The notes beneath the pieces were generated by a model. It worked only from the letters and a program-made list of their open reading frames with translations, had not been told where the DNA came from and searched no databases. A stretch of DNA of 49,121 bases from Chara braunii (taxonomy: Eukaryota; Streptophyta; Charophyceae; Charales; Characeae): the NCBI GenBank assembly GCA_003427395.1, contig BFEA01000231.1, positions 324,697 through 373,817 on the forward strand. The letters are read 5' to 3'. Positions 32,815-40,976 of the stretch are shown here, in pieces; within the stretch, counting starts at the first letter, position 1, and each line of letters starts with the position of its first letter. The position numbers were made by a program, and so were the translations under genes.

Positions 32815-34158
32815 CTACATTAAAGTCAGGCGGTCTCGAAGCGCATCCCGCAACAAGTCGCCGTCGACGTTGGTGCACTGCCGCCGCCCACCACCGCCGT
32901 TCCCCACAATGCCCAAGTCGACTCTCCACCGAAAGTCGTTCTCGTCAACCTCCCACAGGAGGTTCTCGTCAAAATCGACACCCGCGTCCAGGAGGATGTT
33001 GTGGAGAGTGCAGATGGCCACGAATTGCTGTGGCAAGGTCTGAAGGTTCGTCTTGTGGGTGCGCAAAAAGAGACGCCACATGCACTTTAGTCGCCCAAAC
33101 GCCCTCTCCACACACCCCCGCGCCACCTTCTGCCGCGTGTCAAAATGCTCTTCATCCAGACCCTGGAAGATTCCTCCATACGGTTGGATGATCCATGGAC
33201 ACACAACCGGGTAGCCGTTGTCGCCCAGCAGGTAACCTTACGTAACCACACCGTGTGGGAGATTCTCCGGAGGTGCATCGAAAAGGTCGCCGCTTTCCGC
33301 CCGCCTCCACAGATGGGAATTGTGTAGTACACAGACGTCGTGGACACTTCCCGGATATCCGACGTGGACGTCCAGGATACGCAAATCTAAATCGACGACG
33401 ACCTGCGCTTGGACGGAGAACTTCTGTTTGCGGTCGTAGTAGTTGACGGACGGTGCTTCTGCTGGCTTGTCAATGTAGATATGGGTGCAATCGATGGCGC
33501 CGAAGCAGTTCAGGAAACCCTTATCCCGGAACACGTGTAGAATCTGTGCACGTCTACGCCCAACAGGCCACTTGATCGCGTCGGGGTAGGCATTTAGCAG
33601 CGCCGCAGTGACGTCGCGGACGGCCTGCAGGCAGGTCGCCCTGCCGATACTGAAGGCCGACGTCCCGCTCTCGTACGTTTCCCTCGACGCCCATCTGTAC
33701 AACGCGAAAACGATCACCTGCTCGACTGGCAGCGGCATCCTGTAATGCGTGACAATCTTCTCCACGTGCGCGGCGCAGGCGACTACAATCTGGTTGAACA
33801 TCGCCCTCGACATACGCAGCTTCTCCTTGTAGTAGTCCTCTGTGGCGTCGTCACACAGGCGTAGGTCCTCCCATGTCCCGCCAGTGCGTCGTTTGATCCA
33901 CCAACGCGGTGTCTGGTGTGGGAAAACGCCAGAGTCGAGAGCGGAACACATCTGCACTACAACCTCGCACGTTGCCACGCAATCCGACGCTTCCACAACG
34001 CTCTGCAAGAGCGCTCTACGTTTACGAAGCTGCAAACGCATGTTGCGGCTGAAGGACGACATTTCGCTCATGTTATTCAAGACAACAACTGTCACGGCCA
34101 TTGCCACGACTTCTCTCTCCTCTTCACGCAGACCTTCGCCACGTCCGCAAACGTCCAT
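32815..34158 (-). pseudogene. HARBI1-like DDE transposase (PIF/Harbinger), one in-frame stop
   Basis: The enzyme family cuts and pastes DNA with a three-residue metal site and duplicates TTA/TAA. The frame starts at ATG 34158 and runs to TAG 32815 (448 codons counting both stops), broken only by TAA at 33238-33240 (codon 307). Before the stop are the N-terminal helical DNA-binding region (about 105-200), GAIDCTHIYI with the first catalytic Asp (223) and YPGSVHDVCVLHNS with the second (274). After the stop are GYLLGDNGYP and RGCVERAFGRLK with the Glu (351). All three catalytic residues are present. The stop lies in GTTACGTAA, a 9-base segment containing the palindrome TTACGTAA, whose removal would keep the frame. 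A micro-intron is possible but less likely. Confidence 0.88.
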
Positions 34159-34750
34159 CTCCGTTCAACGCCCGCTTCGTCGACAGCCTGCCAAACACTT
34201 TGCTCGCTGGACCGGCCGAAGGCGCCACGTGCCCAACTATGCCATAGTGCGCCTCGCGTCAGGGACCAAAAGATGCGGCCGCTGCTCCGCGATGAGGAAC
34301 GACACCACGCACACGTCTCCCGAGCACGTCGCTGCTGCTCGCCGCCGCCACAGGAGAATAGGCACGCCCGAGCCGACCGAACAGGACGCTGCTCTCCACG
34401 TTAGCAGTTGAATACTACGCCCGTCGTACACGAAGCTGCGCCCGCTGGTGCTCGTTGACGGATGAAACCGCGCACGCCAATGGTCGACGATGGTGGAAGA
34501 CAACACAGAAGCCTGACATCAATATGCGCACGCTCGCGGACAATGGAGGAAGGTAGCCCAGCGGAGGAGGAGGACAAGCTGCACCGCTGCTCGACATGCG
34601 CCCGCTTGCTCACCACTCGCGCAGCCGCCACTTATGAATACTCTCGGCGAAAGGTTCGCCAATGCCATCTTTCGGACGTCTTTCGTCGCCTGCCAGTCCT
34701 GCACCAAGCAGAACCGACCCCCCACACCCCCCCCCCAGCCCAGCCCTCCG
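34159..34750. other. Upstream of the transposase, nothing recognised
   Basis: GC-rich with many overlapping frames on both strands and no motif. The transposase promoter should lie here but no clear signal is visible. Confidence 0.45.
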
Positions 34751-34774
34751 CGAAAATTTGAATTCGAATTTTCG
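34751..34774. other. 24-bp near-perfect palindrome centred on GAATTC
   Basis: CGAAAATT-T-GAATTC-G-AATTTTCG has 8-bp arms around an EcoRI-type palindrome, with one mismatched pair. Confidence 0.8.
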
Positions 34775-34917
34775 AACTGTACGAAACGCTCGCTTCCCGC
34801 CGAAGACACCCGCACGCCAACGGCCTACCGCGCTGTGTACCACGGACACCACCCTACGAGCGGACGGACATCGACGACGCGGCCGCGTATACGCATATAA
34901 AACAGGCCGCAGGACAA

Positions 34918-35017
34918 CTTTTAGGACGAGTCCTAAAAGACGATTTTTAGGATCGCATGCAACCACTCCGCACGAAATCCTAAAAAACCTTTAGGACTGG
35001 TCCTAAAAAATTTAGGA
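34918..35017. other. Nested palindrome cluster built on TTTAGGAC/T
   Basis: CTTTTAGGAC-GA-GTCCTAAAAG (34918-34939) and TTTAGGAC-TG-GTCCTAAA (34990-35007) are perfect. TCCTAAA-AAA-TTTAGGA (35001-35017) overlaps the second. TTTTTAGGAT (34944-34953) pairs with ATCCTAAAAA (34977-34986). Nearly the whole 100 bp can fold. Confidence 0.85.
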
Positions 35018-35528
35018 TCCCACTGGCCGGCGGCGTGGAAAAGTTTTGGCGAGGAAGTGTTTTTCAGACCCCACAGGTGTTGGAAACCGTCGTGGAAAGT
35101 CAGCCCGGAAAGGAATTTCAGACCCCACTGCGGTTGGAAAGAGGTCGTGGAAAAGCTGACGGGCCGTTTCTACTCGGCTCGCGGTCTGGAAATTGTTGGC
35201 AACGAGTTTCCAAACAGTTTCCAAGGACGGCTCCAGACGAGTAGGGGGGGGGGGCATGGAAAAGAGTTTCCAGGATCGGGCTGGACGTCGTGGCGTTTTG
35301 GAGACACTTCATTGGCTGCGCAAGCAGACCATGGACCACAGCCCCCGCGGGGCTTGCCTTTTTGGGAAACACCCCGGTGCGATTTCCTATTCGGGTATGC
35401 CCAAACTTTTCCATGCCAAACTATCTGCCTGCGGTGGGGTCCCAATGAAACGAGGATGAATGTTTCCAACCACGGTCGGCCATTTTTTATGGCCAACACC
35501 AGTTTCCAGCTGCCGGCCAGTGGGATCC
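35015..35528. mobile_element. 514-bp TIR element, unclassified
   Basis: The ends are perfect 17-bp inverted repeats, GGATCCCACTGGCCGGC (35015-35031 and complement 35512-35528). Imperfect pairing continues for about 18 bp. Inside is a diverged tandem duplication of roughly 60 bp (TTTCAGACCCCACWG units near 35066 and 35120). No clear target duplication (flanks AAAATTTA and AAGCCTTA). It does not code for protein. Confidence 0.75.
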
Positions 35529-35874
35529 AAGCCTTAGGATGGAAAGTTTCTTTGCCATTTTTTGCTGCTGCTCAGCTGTCAGGGCTGGGCACTCAGAGTA
35601 TGCAGAGTCGACAGCCTTGTGATATCATCTTTCAACTGACTGGCGCCAGGTAATTCAGGTTCATATTTTATCTGTTCATCTGTTCATCTGATTGCGACTG
35701 GATTCGACCTCGGGTCTGCATTCCCAAAAACAAAACAAAAAGACGAAAACTTGGGTCTGTATTCAACTGTTCGAGGGTCTGTATTTGCCCTCATTTTCGG
35801 GACGTGTACTGAGCGGTGACGATCTCTGGAGTGGATCTCTAGGCCAGATACCCTGAAGTGTGAACGAAGGGCCA
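35529..35874. other. Spacer between two TIR elements
   Basis: No gene recognised. Confidence 0.5.
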
Positions 35875-36025
35875 GATCCCACTGGCAAAGAGGATTGAAA
35901 TAAGTGTCTGAATCAGGACGCGTTCCACGAAACGATGCAGAAAAGCAGATCAATTACCGTCTTTTGCACCTCTACACAAACACGTCCATATTCAGTCACT
36001 TATTCCAGTTTTTGCCAGTGGGATC
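35875..36025. mobile_element. 151-bp TIR element, same terminal motif GATCCCACTGGC
   Basis: Ends GATCCCACTGGCAAA and its complement pair perfectly for 15 bp, then imperfectly to ATAAGTG-CTGAAT. The first 12 bases match the ends of the 514-bp element. No clear target duplication. Confidence 0.72.
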
Positions 36026-36450
36026 TCGGCCGAAGTTGGTGACGACGGTACCGGCGGTCGGGTCGAGGACTGATCGGCGCCAGATTTCTGATCGACTGAT
36101 CGATTCTGACGCGTCAGGAGAGAAGTCGTCGGCGGAGGAAAACCCGCTTGCAGGGGTCCCCTGTCTCAACCTTAGGAGTAGTGGTAGGTAGGTAGTGAAG
36201 GTGAATTGAAAGAATTTGAAAGATGATGAAAAGATTTGAGAGAAGAATATAGCGTAAAAAAAAGAAGAACAAAAAAAAAAGAAACCGGCCACTGTCAGGC
36301 ACATCAGCTGTCAGGCACATCTGTCTGGACATTTCCATACCATATTACCCTCGGTAAATGCGTGAGAGACACTCACACGTACTCTCTCTCTCTCTCTCTC
36401 TCGCCATCGCCGTCGATCTCAGCCTGTAAATGCGTGAGAGACACACACAC

Positions 36451-36505
<55 letters not shown>

Positions 36506-37259
36506 CGCCGTCTATCTCAGCCTGTTATGCGCGGTAGCTTTCGCTCTCGACGGTTTTTCTGTGTTTGTCGACACCGGTCCGCATTATCTTCCGTGCAATC
36601 GCCACGTGGACCCCGTCTCTATCGTCGTCGCCATCTTCACGAACCTCCGCCTCCGCCTCCGCCTCCGCCAGTCCCGCCGTGGGTGTCACGGAAGACTCCT
36701 GTGGCACGGCGTCGGCATCGACACGTAGATCCGGTCTCCATAGCCTTCGCTATCTCGACAAAGCCGCCGTCGCCTCCGACGAGCGACACTTGTCTTTCTC
36801 ATTCCATGCCGCCTTCCATCGCCGTGGTAAAGGGTGTCGTTTTGTCTGCTGGAGTCGTCGATTACTCTGGATGAAGGATTTGTCGCCGTTGATCTTACAA
36901 CACCGCCATGCCATCATTGCCACTGCCATCTTTGGTCGCCGCCTCCGCCTCCGCCTCCGCCTCCGCCGCTGCCGCCGGGGGAAAGTGAGGGAACGCGAGC
37001 AGATACCTCTCGACGGCTGCAGATTGGTGCGCCGCCAGAGCTGATCGCAACATACATTGATATCGGTCGGGATCGGGAGGAGGCTTCTGGTCGTCAGGAA
37101 GGGTTGCACTCCCATCATGGGTCGTTGACCGTAGATAAGTGATGTATTGGCCCTTGAGTGGTCATCAGCCACTGCCTCTTGATGGATGGCGGTTAAGTTC
37201 ATTAGTGTGATCGATGTAAATAAAAAAAATTGACCCAAACGAACGGGTGATGATGGTAA
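36026..37259. other. Intergenic with CT and GCCTCC repeats
   Basis: A duplicated block (AAATGCGTGAGAGACAC..., starting 36356 and 36427) contains CT runs (about 36382-36402 and 36455-36501). (GCCTCC)n hexanucleotide runs lie at 36645-36672 and 36938-36966; their complement is G-rich. No frame has a recognisable domain. Confidence 0.5.
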
Positions 37260-37382
37260 GGGCGTCGCCACACTACTCTCGATATGTGAGAACGATAAAA
37301 ATGTGGCGGGTGCATCTGGCCATGTTCTAGCGGGAAGTTCACTCTCATTTTTACACATTTCCAGAGCGGTGTGGCGATGACC
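37260..37382 (+). mobile_element. Tourist-like MITE, 123 bp, TAA target duplication
   Basis: Starts GGGCGTCGCCACACTAC and ends GTGTGGCGATGACC, with long imperfect inverted arms. TAA flanks it on both sides (37257-37259, 37383-37385). TTA/TAA duplication and a GGG-start TIR are typical of PIF/Harbinger-mobilised MITEs. Confidence 0.9.
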
Positions 37383-37682
37383 TAATTAATGCTGTCCACC
37401 ATTCGGAGAGATCCCCAGAGGAAACGCAGAAACTAAGTAGCTAGCTGTTACCTCCTTCCCCCCCGCGGTCACCCCCGAGCCTCCTCCTTTCTGCAAGGAG
37501 AAAAATAACAAAATTTAACAGAGTAGATGGCAGATCCCGGTCTACAGTCGGCCTGGATAGGCTGAAGGAGGAAGCCTTCGCCGTGTTGGGATCGGGATAA
37601 TATCAGATATATCAGCGAGCGGAAAGACGACAAAGTCGAGGCGTTTAATCAGAAGAAGAAAGCGGAAAAGGAGGAGGAATTA
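37383..37682. other. Spacer between two MITEs
   Basis: Nothing recognised. Confidence 0.5.
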
Positions 37683-37806
37683 GGGCCTCGCCACACAGCC
37701 TGTCCAAATGTGAAAACGACAAAAATGTGGCAGGTGCATCTGGCCATATTCTAGCGGGAAGTTCATTCTCGTTTTGCACATTTCGACAGCCTGTGTGGCG
37801 AGGCCC
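37683..37806 (+). mobile_element. Tourist-like MITE, 124 bp, TTA target duplication
   Basis: Ends GGGCCTCGCCACACAGCCTG and its complement pair almost perfectly for about 40 bases, leaving a short central loop. TTA flanks it at 37680-37682 and 37807-37809. The central part matches the 37260 element. The well-preserved arms suggest a younger copy. Confidence 0.93.
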
Positions 37807-37961
37807 TTAGAAGAGGAGGAGGAGGAGGAAGAGGGGGAAGAGGAGGAGAAGCATAGGAGGGGAGTCGACGCCACGTTGTATTGAATTACGGGAAGGGCGA
37901 AAAGATTTGGGCGTCGAAGCCGAAGAAGAGGAGGAAGAGGACAAGGGGAGGAGGAGGAGGT

Positions 37962-37995
<34 letters not shown>

Positions 37996-38005
37996 GATCT
38001 AGGAG
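37807..38005. repeat. GGA/GAA-rich polypurine stretch
   Basis: Two purine-only blocks (about 37,810-37,862 and 37,921-38,005) of imperfect GAGGAGGAA repeats. The glutamate-rich frames across it are not gene-like. Confidence 0.85.
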
Positions 38006-38589
38006 GAAAGTCGACGTCTTGGTGTCTTAAGCAACGGTCGCAAATGATCCTCGATTTGTCAATGGTCGTCACCTTGAGCTCTCCTTCTGCGTGTGAGTTG
38101 GGATTCGGCCCGAAAGGGAGGATGGATGAAGAAGAGGCAGAAACAAAGAAAGTGTGGTAGTCGGCGTACGACGTATATTCGCAAAAGCGGCCTCAATGAA
38201 TCTGACTGCATTTCCGTCCGAATTCTGTGGTGAACGTTTTCTGTAGTGGGGCAAATCCAGGAGCCAGGAAAGGATAGCAGATGGCGGCGTACTGTCACTG
38301 GCAGCGCCGGAGTTGTTGACGTATCTGTTCGCAAATCCGTCTCGGTGGAGACATATTCGTAGCTCTGCTTTTCCTCGGACTCCCCAACCAGTTCGTTTCT
38401 GCTAGATCTGATGTCAATCGCGGTACCGACTTTTATGTATCTGCCCGCAGATCCGTCTCGATTCGGCCGTAAGCGTTCCTTGCGCTGCTCGACGAGTCTT
38501 CCAACTCGCGGGGGTGGGTGGGTGGTGTGTTGGGTATCGGTCTTGCAGTCGGATGCGTGGCTGCAGACGAAGATGGCGAACAAATAGAC

Positions 38590-38592
<3 letters not shown>
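38006..38592. other. Intergenic, nothing recognised
   Basis: The 174-codon minus frame at 38059-38583 has no domain and no supporting composition, so it is not called as a gene. Confidence 0.5.

Positions 38593-38638
<46 letters not shown>
38593..38638. repeat. (GA)n microsatellite
   Basis: About 46 bases of GA. Confidence 0.97.
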
Positions 38639-38641
<3 letters not shown>

Positions 38642-38749
38642 GAAAAGCGCTGGTTGTGAGTACCTGTCTAGAATTATCGACGTAATGTGAGTGACAACGA
38701 CAACATCGGATTTTGTCCGATCGATGTGATTTTTGCAGTATCTTGCTCC

Positions 38750-38818
38750 CTTTCTCTCTCTCTCTCCCTGTTTCGCTCTCTGTTTCTCTCTCTGTTTCTC
38801 TCTCTGTTTCTCTCTCCC
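38750..38818. repeat. CT-rich array with 14-bp unit TCTCTCTCTGTTTC
   Basis: The 14-bp unit is repeated about three times after an irregular CT run. Confidence 0.85.
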
Positions 38819-39862
38819 CTTTCGAATTCGCGTTTTCTGCTCTCTTTCCCTTTCTTCTCCAATTGCAGTTCCGATACCAAGTGATTTTTCACCCGAAGTT
38901 TCCCGCGCTACACGTAATTAGTAATTAATTACTATAGCCACAGTAACTCTACGATTTACCCGAGCACGGAGTGATTGGTCCGGTATAGAACTGATGATTC
39001 AAAAAGTTATACGGTAATTGTATTGACAGGCAGGCAGGGATTATCGTACTGTAAGTGATCTCTTCGCTTCCTTTTCCTTCGTCCGCTTTTTTTTTTTTTG
39101 TTTCCAATTTAAATTCTATCTCGGTGACCATCTTTCATTTTGCATATGTGAATTTTAATTCACGTCTTACGTACGGGCCGAGATAAAGGAGTAAGGGAGA
39201 GAGGCAGGCGAGGGGGGCTCAAACTGTTTCAGTGGGACGACGAACATCATTCTTTTTTTTTTTTTTTTTTCAAGAGGAACTTTGCCAGTCGTGATTTGTT
39301 TTTGGGAAGATTAATTGGAGAGGAAATTCCTGAAAATTTTTTCCTGAAAATTCCTGACATTTTTTGACGGCAAGCTGAGGATGATGATGTTATAACACGC
39401 AGGGGTCGGATCCCAAGGCGACGTGTTCTCTTTTTCTTGACCTCAAGTCCTGTGAGACATAGAGAGGAGCTCTTTGGAAAAGGGTGCGCTGTGTTCAAAA
39501 ATAATTGTTTTTTTGCTGTGGAACTTTCCCTTCGCCCGCAAAGCGAAGTTTTTACTATCGTCGCTATAGTTATTTTGCTGTGTGACTTTTTCACCGCCAA
39601 GCAACCTGCGTGGTGTTTTACTGAGGGTCACAATTTTCACTGTGTGTCTTCTGAAGAAGCGAGCTGTTACCTCTATCTTCTCGAATTAAGGGCCGTTGCG
39701 CTGATTGGTGATCGATTTTTTTTTTTTTGTAGCTTTCAATTGTGGATATTTTCCGTCCCTCTCCTCCCTCCTCCCACCCCTCCCCCCGCCCCCCCTTTTT
39801 TGACTTGTTGACAGCAATCTCACTCGTCGATGTATTGGCCACTAGCCGCTGCCGAATCGGTT
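38819..39862. other. Intergenic, nothing recognised
   Basis: Contains T-runs (about 39,089-39,099 and 39,252-39,270) and a pyrimidine-rich stretch at 39,758-39,800. No supported frame. Confidence 0.5.
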
Positions 39863-40009
39863 AATCATTTGATTGATTAATTGATTGATTAGTTAATTGA
39901 TTGGATGGTTGATTGATCGATTGATTGATTGACTGGTTGATTAATTGATGGACTGGTCGATTGATTGATTTGACTGGTTGATTGATTGATTGATTGATCG
40001 ACTGTAAGG

Positions 40010-40051
<42 letters not shown>

Positions 40052-40100
40052 CATTCTGACGAAGGGGTTCTCTCGTTAGTTGGTTGATTGATTGGGGGTT
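39863..40100. repeat. (GATT)n tetranucleotide array
   Basis: GATT repeats interrupted by GACTGG, GATCGA and GGTTGA words. Related GATT blocks recur at 40580-40640 and 40870-40915, all upstream of the glycosyltransferase gene. Confidence 0.93.
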
Positions 40101-40280
40101 TAATTTCATGACGTGGACGATCTGTTTATGGATATTTTGATCGATCGCGGCATTGTAAGCCAAAGAACGAACGACACGTGGATGACCGAATGCTTCAGTT
40201 AACTGTTCGACTTTGATTGATCGAGTTGTTGAAGTGTTTGTTGTTGGGCCTTCTTCTTGAAGTCGGTAACCCATTCCGTC

Positions 40281-40302
40281 ACGTGTTTCTTACCTTTATA
40301 TA
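40281..40302 (+). promoter_or_regulatory. Candidate G-box and TATA box upstream of the glycosyltransferase gene
   Basis: CACGTG (40281-40286) lies 11 bases before TTTATATAG (40295-40303). They are about 670 bases upstream of the start codon, so use as a promoter would need a long 5' leader or an intron. Position and sequence only. Confidence 0.2.
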
Positions 40303-40976
40303 GGGGGGGGCTTAATTAGATACGATACTTCCCCACCGCCAATTTACAGGGGGCAATTACAGTAATGATGATGCTCCCCCTCACCGCCGACTGCTAGCTG
40401 TAGGGGATTCGATTGATGCGGTAAGGTCCTGCTGATAGACGTTTTGTTTATCCCACGCTTATGGATGCCGATGCCGATGCTCGGAGACAGAGTACTGATT
40501 GGCCGGCGAACTGTGTGATCGAGCGATATGTGTTCGAGTGGACTTGGAAGGAATCTGAGTAGCTAGCTTAACACACCAGCGGCTGGTCGATTGATGGATT
40601 GATTGATTGGCAGATCAATTGACTGGTCGATTGATTGATTGCCAAATGTGTCCATCTTGAGTGGCGGTAGCGTTGAGTTGTTGTGATTGTGGTTGCCTGA
40701 TCGACAGATAGGTAGGTCAAACGCGATCGGTCGGAGATTTTAGCTGTTGTTGGGTACGAGGTGGTGGATTGATTGGAAGATGGGTGCATAGAAGGGAGAG
40801 GTCTCCCTTCCGCGACGACAACTGCTGTGTGTCCGCTCTGATGGGTCTATCATCGTATACCTTGCCTTGATTGGTCGGTTGATTGATTGGATGATTGATT
40901 GGATGATTGACTGATTAGGAGGGGGGAGTAACTGGGATGATGATGGTAGCGCGGCAATGCCGTGAGAGCTTGCGAT

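Larger units (their letters stand above)
25114..34158. mobile_element. PIF/Harbinger-type DNA transposon region, three ORFs
   Basis: A Myb/SANT-like ORF (+), an unknown ORF (+) and a HARBI1-like DDE transposase (-) lie within 9 kb. Myb-like plus DDE is the standard gene pair of autonomous PIF/Harbinger elements. I could not find matching terminal inverted repeats or a TTA/TAA duplication, so the outer limits are unresolved and the limits given are those of the leader array and the transposase. That all three ORFs belong to one element is inference. Confidence 0.65.

Noticed and set aside
33230-33250. Short intron hiding the TAA in the transposase
   Set aside because: The codons on both sides are contiguous with family motifs (PHG then GYLLGDNGYP), leaving no room for a normal intron.
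24000-35100. Terminal inverted repeats bounding the Harbinger region
   Set aside because: I compared both flanks for GGGC-start or other inverted ends with TTA/TAA and found none that match; limits were left open.
38059-38583. 174-codon minus-strand ORF
   Set aside because: No recognisable domain, no conserved-looking segment and no supporting context.
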